This document shows, one piece after another, positions 36,524 through 44,314 of a stretch of DNA of 64,000 nt. The DNA is taken from positions 186,001 through 250,000 of the forward strand of contig CALVTM010000001.1 of the NCBI GenBank assembly GCA_944362615.1, read 5' to 3'. Position 1 is the stretch's first letter. Every line of letters begins with the position of its first letter. The translations under genes and the position numbers were made by a program. This DNA is from an uncultured Clostridia bacterium. Its GTDB lineage: Bacteria; Bacillota; Clostridia; Christensenellales; Pumilibacteraceae. Below the pieces are notes generated by a model. It was given only the letters and a program-made list of their open reading frames with translations. It had not been told where the DNA came from and made no database searches.

Positions 36524-37335
36524 CAGAATTCACCTATATAATTTATCTCTTCTTTCAGTCTGACCCCGAATTCCGCATACACTTTCAGTTTTATCAGATC
36601 CGTAAGCAGACGTATATCATTAGCGCAACCGCCGTCCACTATTATGAAATTAGCGTGCTTATCGCTTACTCTTGCTCCGCCTATGCGCGTTCCTTTCAGA
36701 CCCGCGCGTTCTATATAATATCCCGCGCTGATCCCGTTACACGCAAGGAACGTACTTCCGGCGCTCCTGCCAGTCGGCTGGGAGCTTCGTCTGCGCTCGT
36801 CATATCCGGCAGCGCATTCCGCAAGCATGACCGGATCCGCACGTTTTAATCTGAATACAACGCCGGTTATTATACCTTCAGGCAACCCGTCTGTTTTTCT
36901 GTAGGAAAAATGCAGTTTATCTGCGCCGATACAGACAATGCCCCGTTCGGTAAGCACTTTTACTTCCGACACACTATCGCCGACCGCTCCGCCGAATGCC
37001 CCGGCATTGCCCACCACAGCTCCGCCTACGCTTCCGGGTATGCCTACCGCCCATTCCAGTCCGCCCAGTCCGCGTTTTATCGTCGCACGGGCAAGCGCGG
37101 ACAATGACGTACCGCTCTCTGCGGTAACATTCACTCCGTCAAACTCCGCTCCGATATTCCGCATGACAAGTACGCGGGCATCTGTCCCGAGATCAGATGC
37201 AACGGTATTGGTACCGCGTCCGAGTATGATATCGCCGCGGTGATAAGTAAGCCCTGCCGTCATGCGGATGATCTCCACTTCCGCTTCTCCTCCGACACCC
37301 ACAGACAGGAATCCGGACAAAAATTTTTTACTCAT
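36523..37335 (-). CDS. murB: UDP-N-acetylenolpyruvoylglucosamine reductase
   Basis: Reduces UDP-GlcNAc-enolpyruvate to UDP-MurNAc with NADPH and FAD. 270 residues, short type: the FAD site [44 protein letters not shown] with the proton-donor Ser, [12 protein letters not shown], and the C-terminal [13 protein letters not shown] with the catalytic Glu. It begins the murB-PHP-whiA-dnaE operon. A TTGAAA-17-TATACT promoter ends only 2 bp before the annotated ATG, so the real start may be the TTG at codon 6. Confidence 0.9.
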   Translation of the reverse strand: MSKKFLSGFLSVGVGGEAEVEIIRMTAGLTYHRGDIILGRGTNTVASDLGTDARVLVMRNIGAEFDGVNVTAESGTSLSALARATIKRGLGGLEWAVGIPGSVGGAVVGNAGAFGGAVGDSVSEVKVLTERGIVCIGADKLHFSYRKTDGLPEGIITGVVFRLKRADPVMLAECAAGYDERRRSSQPTGRSAGSTFLACNGISAGYYIERAGLKGTRIGGARVSDKHANFIIVDGGCANDIRLLTDLIKLKVYAEFGVRLKEEINYIGEF

Positions 37336-37337
37336 AC

Positions 37338-37366
37338 AGTATACTCCGTTTGCCGATTTTTTTCAA
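37338..37366 (-). promoter_or_regulatory. Promoter touching the murB start
   Basis: Minus strand TTGAAA (37366-37361), a 17-bp spacer and TATACT (37343-37338). Only two bases separate it from ATG 37335, so transcription should begin inside the annotated gene. Confidence 0.55.
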
Positions 37367-37450
37367 CTGTTTAAAGGTAAACGCCGAAAAATGCCGACAG
37401 TATACTTATTATCTATGCCGTTTCCCGCCTCCGCGTTAAACCCGTTTATG

Positions 37451-37494
37451 AAAAACAGCTGCCGTATCACTCATATACGACAACTGTTTTTTTT
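37451..37494 (-). terminator. Intrinsic terminator after the DUF1508 gene
   Basis: A long imperfect stem (AAAACAGCTGCCGTAT against ATACGACAACTGTTTT) has a T run on either strand. It closes the DUF1508 gene and shields murB. Confidence 0.75.
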
Positions 37495-37512
37495 GTTAGT
37501 TTTACCGCTCCG

Positions 37513-38616
37513 TTATACAGGCAGAACGGCTGTGGCACAATATCTGCGCACCGTTTCTATCGCCTTTACACACGACGGCAGAGAGTCATACGATTCGCCC
37601 ATACATATCACACTCTTACGCGCATTGCGCAGTTTATAATAGTAGCGACCGAACTTGTCGCGGTCTATGACAAAATTGCCGTCCGCCGCATTCTTTTTTA
37701 TCGATTCCACTACCGCTATCGCCGTTCTTTGCGACGATACCTCTTCAGTCGTAAGCATAAGCTGTCCGTTAGCCGCATACAGCTTTGCGCGGAACATTCC
37801 TCCGCTCATGCTCTCTATCTGCCATCTGCCTGGAGCGGCATCCGGAGGTATCGTCACCGTTGCGGGAGAATATTCTATATACTCATCGCTCTCGGACAGT
37901 CCTCCGGATACAGGCGCCGTCGGTGCAAGCCTCTTTACGCTTTCCATCGCCTTTTCACACTGATCTTTAGACCTGTATGTCTCGCCTACGCACAAGAATT
38001 TATTGCCTGCCGTCTTGAGCTTGAAATAGTAATTATCATTCTTGTCGCGGTATATGACAAATGTCCCTCCGCCCGTTATGTTCTTCACTATCGTACCTAT
38101 GCCCGCTCGCGCTCCCTCCTCGGTGGAATACGTCTCACTCGAAAGCATGGGTTCGCCGTTCTTTGCGCACAGCACCGCTACATATTCACCAAGCCGTTTA
38201 TATTCTACTGTCCAGCTTCCCGCCGCCCTGCGTGACGTACGCACTCGCGACTCCTTCTGCTTCTTAACGGGCTGAGCTTCCTCCGGATCCTCCTCAGGCA
38301 TATCCGCCTCCGGCTGAACTTCCGGCTGAGCTTCCGAATCGCTCTCTATTTGTGTAAACGACTCTACCGATACATCTGTGACGCTGTCACAGGGCGCGCT
38401 TTCACTCATATCTTCGGCAGTCCGGTCTTCCGGCACGGAAGCGCCGCCGCTGTCGTCTCTCACACTTTCATCGTCAGCGGTCTGCTCTTTTTTGCGCTTT
38501 GCTGCGGAGCGTTTGACAAGTACTGCGGCTATTATTACACCGACAAGCACGACGACCGCTACAACTATTCCTATGATTATAATGCTGTCCGGGATCTCTG
38601 CGGCTGATATGATCAT
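37513..38616 (-). CDS. Membrane-anchored protein with two DUF1508 (YegP-like) modules
   Basis: 367 residues. An N-terminal helix (about 11-34) is followed by KRSAAKRKK, which fits an N-out anchor with a cytosolic body. A long acidic, disordered linker (about 45-125) follows. Two YegP/DUF1508 modules (about 130-230 and 260-365) each contain paired repeats of the F-x-x-D-K-N/F-x-x-Y-Y-F/Y-K-L type (RDKNDNYYFKL, DRDKFGRYYYKL). DUF1508 is usually a small soluble protein of unknown role; this longer anchored form is uncommon to my knowledge. The ATG has AAGGAG upstream and its own promoter. Confidence 0.75.
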   Translation of the reverse strand: MIISAAEIPDSIIIIGIVVAVVVLVGVIIAAVLVKRSAAKRKKEQTADDESVRDDSGGASVPEDRTAEDMSESAPCDSVTDVSVESFTQIESDSEAQPEVQPEADMPEEDPEEAQPVKKQKESRVRTSRRAAGSWTVEYKRLGEYVAVLCAKNGEPMLSSETYSTEEGARAGIGTIVKNITGGGTFVIYRDKNDNYYFKLKTAGNKFLCVGETYRSKDQCEKAMESVKRLAPTAPVSGGLSESDEYIEYSPATVTIPPDAAPGRWQIESMSGGMFRAKLYAANGQLMLTTEEVSSQRTAIAVVESIKKNAADGNFVIDRDKFGRYYYKLRNARKSVICMGESYDSLPSCVKAIETVRRYCATAVLPV

Positions 38617-38648
38617 GATATTTTCTCCTTATGTATATTTCATAATAT

Positions 38649-38677
38649 ATTATATCACAATACACGCCGCATTTCAA
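38649..38677 (-). promoter_or_regulatory. Promoter of the DUF1508 gene
   Basis: Minus strand TTGAAA (38677-38672), a 17-bp spacer and TATAAT (38654-38649), followed by a leader with AAGGAG. Confidence 0.65.
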
Positions 38678-38692
38678 TAGGTTATCCGAAAA

Positions 38693-39502
38693 TCATACTA
38701 TAAACATGCGTAAAACGTCAGCGACTCCTTCTTCGCTCGCCGGTGCAGCTATGATACGCGCCGCCGCAAGACACCTGGGCATTCCGCCGCGTATCGCAAC
38801 GGGAAGCCCGGCTTCCGCAAGCATATCCACGTCATTGTCGGCATCGCCGAACGCCGCTACGTCAGAGCGGTCAAAGCCCATGCGCGCAGTCATGAATTTT
38901 ACAGCGCCGCCCTTGCCCGATTCCGACGGTACGAGCTCGAGATATGTCGGACCGCTGAACATAAAACGTGAACCGGTCACGGGGATGCCTGTAAGCTTTT
39001 CCATATACTTTCTGTTCTCCGGCGTCGCAAGTATCATCATTTTATCAAACTTTCCGTCAAACGTACGCGCTATGCTCCTTCCGCTTTCGTCATATATGAT
39101 CGGACATCCGGTCAGCTCAGCATAGTTTTCGGTGACCGGCGTTTTACGCTCTGAATAAACTTCGCCTCCCACATGAAAGGCACACTCGTACCCGGCGCGC
39201 ACGGCTTCATCGCTCACACGCACTATATCGTCACGGCTCACCGTCAGGTGACGCAACTCATTGCCGTTTTCATCCACTATTGTGCCGCCCTGAAAGCATA
39301 TGTAAGGTATGCCTTTTGCACTGCCGTAAACCGCCGCAAGCCGCTTTTCCAGGCTCACCCGGCTTCTGCCCGTGCATATGACAAACGTTCCGCCCGCTTC
39401 ACGGTAATCCGCTATCGCGCGACGCGTACGTTCGCCTACCGCACGCCCGCTGGCTACAAGAGTATCGTCAAAATCACAAAATACCAGTTTATACGTTACC
39501 AT
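38693..39502 (-). CDS. Cof-type HAD-IIB phosphatase
   Basis: 269 residues of HAD subfamily IIB: motif I CDFDDTLVAS (two catalytic Asp), motif II ICTGRS, a Cof-type alpha/beta cap, then the conserved KGGAV lysine and FGDADNDVDMLAEAG. Family members hydrolyse sugar phosphates or related compounds. The start is ATG 39502 with GGAGG 6 nt upstream; an in-frame extension to 39544 lies inside uvrC. It overlaps the uvrC end by 14 bp, so it is the third gene of polA-uvrC-HAD. Confidence 0.85.
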   Translation of the reverse strand: MVTYKLVFCDFDDTLVASGRAVGERTRRAIADYREAGGTFVICTGRSRVSLEKRLAAVYGSAKGIPYICFQGGTIVDENGNELRHLTVSRDDIVRVSDEAVRAGYECAFHVGGEVYSERKTPVTENYAELTGCPIIYDESGRSIARTFDGKFDKMMILATPENRKYMEKLTGIPVTGSRFMFSGPTYLELVPSESGKGGAVKFMTARMGFDRSDVAAFGDADNDVDMLAEAGLPVAIRGGMPRCLAAARIIAAPASEEGVADVLRMFIV

Positions 39503-41312
39503 TCCCGTCCTCCGTATCTCCGTGGAAATGCCGGTATACCGCAAGCGCGGCTACCTTGTTCATCCCGGCTGTCGTCTCCAGCGCTTCAAGCGGCAGACTG
39601 CGTATGCGCTCCACCGAGCCGTACGCTTTAAGCAGCAGCTTACTCTTCTTTTCGCCTATGCCGGGTATGCTCACCAGTTCGGTGTTTATATGCTTCATAC
39701 GAGTATTGCGATGATAAGTTATTGCGAACCTGTGCGCCTCGTCGCGCACTCTCTGAAGCAGCTTAAGCGCCGCACTGTCACGCGACAGTATGACGGGGTC
39801 CGGTGAATGCGTCGTGAATATCTCCTCTTCACGCTTCGCTAGTCCTACCATGGGTATATCAAATCCCGCTTCTTTCATCACGGCGTACGCCGCATGCAGC
39901 TGACCTTTGCCGCCGTCTATCACTATCAGATCGGGCAGTTCGGCAAACTTCTCATCCTTTGCCCGGGCATGGGCAAGCCTGCGCGTAAGCACTTCAGCCA
40001 TACAGTGAAAGTCGTCGTTTCCTTCCACTGTCTTGATTCGATACCTGCGGTACTCCGACGCCGCTTTGGCTCCGTTTATAAAACATACTCCACTGGCTAC
40101 TTTATCCGTTCCGGATATGTGTGATATATCGTAACACTCTATCCGTCTTGCGCTTTTAAGTCCCAGACGGTCGCACAGCATATCGCATGCGCCGAATGTG
40201 CGCTCGCGTTCCCGTATCTCCTTGTCCGCCGCCTTTTCCATACATTCGCGCGCGTTTTCTTCCGCCGTGCGCACAAGATCACGCCGCATTCCCTTCTGCG
40301 GTACGCGTATGTGAACCGGACCGCCGCGCCTGTCCGCAAGACATTTTTCCAATGCCTCTTCGGCTACGCGTACATTTACGAATACGGATAACGGAATGGG
40401 GTTGTTTTCATAATACTGCATGATAAACGATGCAAGCGCTTCGCCGTCCTCACCTGCATCAGCCGAAGGGAAATTGCCCGCAGGCAGGAGTTTGTTTCCG
40501 CGTACCGGCATTACCGATACGGCAGAACGCAGACCGTCAGTTACATAGCCGAAATAATCAGAGTCCTCCATGTCGATATCGGCAAGCGTACGTTCGTTCA
40601 TCGTTTTTATGCCCGCAAGCAATCCGCGGTAATGTATCGCCCGCTCGAAATCTTCCGCTTCAGCGGCTGCCGCCATTTTTTCCGTAAGTATTCTCTCGGC
40701 GGAATTATCCCGTCCGGACAGAAAATTGACAGCTCCCCTTACCGCCTCCGCGTATTTCTCCCCGCTCACAGCCCCGGTACACGGAGCAAGGCAGAGTCCT
40801 ATGTGCCAGTCAAGGCATTCGCGCTTCGCACGCATGGCGCGCGGACATGTCCTGACACCGTATACTGACTTTATCACGCTTACCATGCCCTTTGCCGTAA
40901 ACGCCGCACCGAACGGACCGAAATATCTGGCTCCGTCACGCTTCGGATGCCGCGTGACCTCCATGTTCGGATACTTTTCCCTGAGATCCATGCGTATATA
41001 CGCCGCCTGACCTTTATCGTCTTTGAGCAGTATGTTGTAACGCGGCATATGCTTTTTTATAAGCGTTGATTCAAGTACAAGCGCATCCGCTTCGGTAAGC
41101 GTTACGATGTACTCAAAATCGTCGACGTTGTCCACCATCGCCTGTACCTTTACCGGTTTGGGCGCCGAGCGAAAATATTGCGTCACTCTGCGCTTCAGAA
41201 TAACGGCTTTACCGACGTATATTATACTGCCGTGCACATCCTTCATAATGTACACTCCCGGCTTCTCGGGCAGATCTTTGATTTTCGGTTCTACTTTACT
41301 ACTGTTGAACAT
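39489..41312 (-). CDS. uvrC: Excinuclease ABC subunit UvrC
   Basis: Makes both incisions in nucleotide excision repair. 607 residues: N-terminal GIY-YIG nuclease (KPGVYIMKDVHGSIIYVGKA), UvrB-binding UVR helix (AEAEDFERAIHYRGLL), RNase H-like nuclease (ECYDISHISGTDKVASGVCF and DLIVIDGGKGQL) and a C-terminal tandem HhH (SIPGIGEKKSKLLLKAYGS). All domains are complete. It begins 3 bp after polA; the link with polA, which fills the excised gap, is functional. Confidence 0.95.
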   Translation of the reverse strand: MFNSSKVEPKIKDLPEKPGVYIMKDVHGSIIYVGKAVILKRRVTQYFRSAPKPVKVQAMVDNVDDFEYIVTLTEADALVLESTLIKKHMPRYNILLKDDKGQAAYIRMDLREKYPNMEVTRHPKRDGARYFGPFGAAFTAKGMVSVIKSVYGVRTCPRAMRAKRECLDWHIGLCLAPCTGAVSGEKYAEAVRGAVNFLSGRDNSAERILTEKMAAAAEAEDFERAIHYRGLLAGIKTMNERTLADIDMEDSDYFGYVTDGLRSAVSVMPVRGNKLLPAGNFPSADAGEDGEALASFIMQYYENNPIPLSVFVNVRVAEEALEKCLADRRGGPVHIRVPQKGMRRDLVRTAEENARECMEKAADKEIRERERTFGACDMLCDRLGLKSARRIECYDISHISGTDKVASGVCFINGAKAASEYRRYRIKTVEGNDDFHCMAEVLTRRLAHARAKDEKFAELPDLIVIDGGKGQLHAAYAVMKEAGFDIPMVGLAKREEEIFTTHSPDPVILSRDSAALKLLQRVRDEAHRFAITYHRNTRMKHINTELVSIPGIGEKKSKLLLKAYGSVERIRSLPLEALETTAGMNKVAALAVYRHFHGDTEDGNGNV

Positions 41313-41315
41313 ATC

Positions 41316-43853
41316 TCACTTGCAGTCCAGCCAGCTCTTACCCGTGCTGACTTCTGCGACAAGCGGCACCTTGAGAGTGACCGCGTTCTCCATTTCCCGT
41401 CTGAGCAGCTCTGCCGCGCGTTCTGCCTCTTCCACAGGCGCATCTATTATCAGTTCATCATGTACCTGAAGGATAAGTCTGGAACGCATTCCGCTGAGCG
41501 CGTTATATACCCTTATCATCGCTATCTTGATTATATCCGCTGCCGTCGACTGCAAAGGCATATTCATTGCCGCACGTTCACCGAAACTGCGCCGGCGGTA
41601 ATCATTCGACTTCAATTCGCTTATCACTCTGCGTCTGCCGAACAGACTCTCCGCATAGCCCTTTTCTTTCGCCCCTTCAACGACTTCGTCAAGATACTGC
41701 TTGACGCGCGGATAACGGCTGAAATATTTTTCGATATACGCTCTGCCCTGAGCCGGGGATATCCCCAGTCGTTCGCTGAGACCATATGCGCTCATTCCGT
41801 ATATTATACCGAAATTGACCGTTTTGGCAACACGGCGCTCGTGCGCCGTTGGCTGATCACAACCGAACAGCTCGCGCGCTACTGCCGAATGAATGTCCTT
41901 GCCCGCTTTATACGCCGCTATCAGGTTCTCGTCTCCCGAAAGATGCGCCATTACCCTCAGCTCTATCTGTGAATAGTCGGCGCTCACAAGCACATTACCT
42001 TCACGAGCAACAAACAACGCTCTCAGCGCCTTACCCTCTTCCTCCCGCACGGGTATGTTCTGAAGATTAGGCTCTGAACTGGAGAGTCTCCCCGTTGACG
42101 TCTGCATCTGATTGAATTCCGTATGAACTACACCGTCTGCTCCCACCATCTTTGAAAGTCCGTCAAGATAAGTGGAACGGATCTTCGATATGAAACGGTA
42201 CCTGATAATCTCATCTACAATGGGATGGGCATCGCGGATCATGCCGAGTATCTCGACTGAAGTGGAGCGCTCTGACGACCGTTTGGGATACTTGATTCCA
42301 AGGTCGTCGAAAAGTATAGCCGCAAGCTGTTTGGGGGAATTGATATTGAAGCTCTTTCCGGCAAGCCCGATTATGCGTTCGGTACTTTCAGCCGCAAGTG
42401 CATCATACTTACGCTTAAGCTCCGCAAGCAGATTCACGTCCAGTCTGAAGCCCTCTTTCTGCATCTCAAATAACACCCTGGGAAGAGGAAGTTCGATGCT
42501 TCGGTAAAGTTCTGTCATTCCCTGCTCTTTAAGCGCCTCGGTAAGCTTTACAGCCGCAACCACCAGAGCCGCTGCCGCCGACTGCCTGTTCATTCCCATA
42601 GCCTCGGCAACACCCTCCGCCGATGTGTACTTGAAAGCCGGCTTGGCAAGATACTCCATAAGCGCTATATCTTCATATCCGTTTAATTCCGCCTTATAGT
42701 CATACAGCCGGCGCATCACGGCTTTGGCGTCGTAAACGTACTTTATTTTACCGGGATCGGCAAGCGCACCTTTAATCGCCTCCACCGCCTCTTTCTCAGT
42801 CGCGCCGCCAAGCAGATCGTTACTGACGTGCAGTTCATACTGCGTGCATCCGTCCGTTGATACAGAGACCTTTTCGCTCCCGAAAGTTATTGCAAACGAC
42901 TCAGCCGCATCGGTTATTACGGCAAGTTCCCCGGGCGCGGACAGTTCATAAATATTCACGTCACCGCAAATAGGCGCCGTATCAGCGCCCTCGCCGAACA
43001 GTTCGGTGCGACGCGTCAATGACTTGAACTCCATACGCGTGAAAAACTGCATTACTTCATCTGAAAACGGAAATCTGTAAGTAAGATCGGAAAGAGGTAC
43101 GTCTATATCACATTCGGTGTCGATTGTTGCAAGAGCGTATGAAAGTTCACACGACTGTTTCCCGTTCTCAAGATTTTCACGGAGTTTACCCTTTATCTCA
43201 TCTATATGCGAATATATTGCAGAGACGGATCCGTAAGTTTTGAGCAGGTCCGTTGCCTTTTTGTCGCCTATACCGGGTACGCCGGGTATATTATCCGATG
43301 AGTCACCCGCAAGCGCTTTATAATCTACTATCTGCGCGGGAGTCAGTCCGATCGTTTCCATAAGCGACTGCGGAGTCATAACCGCAACGTCCGTGATACC
43401 GCGCTTGGTGAAAAGCACGGTCGTAGAGTCATCTATAAGCTGAAAACTGTCACGGTCGCCAGTCAGGATATAAGTAGGAAGCGCATGATGCTTAGCAAGC
43501 GTTCCTATGATGTCGTCCGCTTCTATACCCTCCCGTTCGATGTACCTGATGCCTATGATATCCAGCATTTCCTTGAGTATGGGAAGCTGAGAAGCAAGCT
43601 CATCCGGCATGCCTTTGCGCGTTGCTTTATAGCCGTCGTACATTTTGTGTCTGAAAGTCTTTGCTTTCATATCGAACGCTACGGCAATGTATTTCGGAGA
43701 GTATTCCTCTATCAGCCGCACGAGTATATTTGCAAAACCGTATACCGCATTGGTATATACGCCGCCATTGCCCGTGAGCAGAGGAAGCGCGTAGAATGCA
43801 CGGTTTATAAGACTGTTGCCGTCTATGAGTACAAGTTCGTCTTTGAGTTCCAT
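41316..43853 (-). CDS. polA: DNA polymerase I
   Basis: 845 residues. The 5' nuclease (FEN) domain (1-290) has LIDGNSLINRAF, EADDIIG and a GVPGIGDKKA helix-hairpin-helix. The middle domain (300-460) lacks the DEDD proofreading residues, as in Taq and many Firmicutes PolA. The polymerase has motif A DYSQIELRVMAHLSG, O-helix RRVAKTVNFGIIYGMSAYGL and motif C VHDELI. It does gap filling in repair and Okazaki fragment maturation. It is first of polA-uvrC-HAD. The ATG is 6 nt after a consensus -10 box with no ribosome-binding site. Confidence 0.95.
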   Translation of the reverse strand: MELKDELVLIDGNSLINRAFYALPLLTGNGGVYTNAVYGFANILVRLIEEYSPKYIAVAFDMKAKTFRHKMYDGYKATRKGMPDELASQLPILKEMLDIIGIRYIEREGIEADDIIGTLAKHHALPTYILTGDRDSFQLIDDSTTVLFTKRGITDVAVMTPQSLMETIGLTPAQIVDYKALAGDSSDNIPGVPGIGDKKATDLLKTYGSVSAIYSHIDEIKGKLRENLENGKQSCELSYALATIDTECDIDVPLSDLTYRFPFSDEVMQFFTRMEFKSLTRRTELFGEGADTAPICGDVNIYELSAPGELAVITDAAESFAITFGSEKVSVSTDGCTQYELHVSNDLLGGATEKEAVEAIKGALADPGKIKYVYDAKAVMRRLYDYKAELNGYEDIALMEYLAKPAFKYTSAEGVAEAMGMNRQSAAAALVVAAVKLTEALKEQGMTELYRSIELPLPRVLFEMQKEGFRLDVNLLAELKRKYDALAAESTERIIGLAGKSFNINSPKQLAAILFDDLGIKYPKRSSERSTSVEILGMIRDAHPIVDEIIRYRFISKIRSTYLDGLSKMVGADGVVHTEFNQMQTSTGRLSSSEPNLQNIPVREEEGKALRALFVAREGNVLVSADYSQIELRVMAHLSGDENLIAAYKAGKDIHSAVARELFGCDQPTAHERRVAKTVNFGIIYGMSAYGLSERLGISPAQGRAYIEKYFSRYPRVKQYLDEVVEGAKEKGYAESLFGRRRVISELKSNDYRRRSFGERAAMNMPLQSTAADIIKIAMIRVYNALSGMRSRLILQVHDELIIDAPVEEAERAAELLRREMENAVTLKVPLVAEVSTGKSWLDCK

Positions 43854-43859
43854 AGTTTT

Positions 43860-43888
43860 ATTATACCTGCGTGAGAGCTAATTGTCAA
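43860..43888 (-). promoter_or_regulatory. Leaderless promoter of polA-uvrC-HAD
   Basis: Minus strand TTGACA (43888-43883), a 17-bp spacer and TATAAT (43865-43860), then AAAACT and the ATG at 43853. The rest of the 43889-44041 gap holds nothing I can call. Confidence 0.8.
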
Positions 43889-44041
43889 CACTTATCCGGT
43901 TAAAGCCGTTGCCATGCCGTTTTGTCCGTTTCCGCAGTTCCGCACCTGCCGTAAACCAGCGCATGCCCCGGACCTCTGCTGATCCTCACCACGCCTGCCG
44001 ATAGCCGGAGTATATTTATTATCATACCCGATGTGCGAAAG

Positions 44042-44070
44042 AAAAAACGCACGACATGCGTGCGTTTTTT
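44042..44070 (-). terminator. Intrinsic terminator after the feo operon
   Basis: AAAAAACGCACG and CGTGCGTTTTTT form a perfect 12-bp stem with loop ACATG, T-tailed on both strands. Confidence 0.85.
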
Positions 44071-44118
44071 CACCGAGAGTCTTTTGATGATGAATTTTAT
44101 ATAAGGGTCGTAAAACCT

Positions 44119-44301
44119 TTATGCCGATTTATGCTTATCCGGTTTCTTTCTGCTTCCGCAGTTGCCGCCGCAACATGAGCAGTTACCACCGCATCCACAG
44201 TCGCTTTTCCTGCCCGTCGCTTTTCTCCATATCGCAATGCCGATCACAAGTCCCACTACAAGTACTGCGGCGACTATTATGATTATTTCAATCGGTCCCA
44301 T
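44119..44301 (-). CDS. FeoB-associated Cys-rich membrane protein
   Basis: 60 residues: one membrane helix (about 4-26), a basic segment, then a Cys cluster (CGCGGNCSCCGGNCG). It matches the FeoB-associated Cys-rich family, found only after feoB. The Cys residues probably bind iron or a thiol-sensitive metal near the FeoB pore, but the role is unproven. It lies 13 bp after feoB, with AGGT upstream. Confidence 0.9.
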   Translation of the reverse strand: MGPIEIIIIVAAVLVVGLVIGIAIWRKATGRKSDCGCGGNCSCCGGNCGSRKKPDKHKSA

Positions 44302-44314
44302 GTGTACCTCCGGT

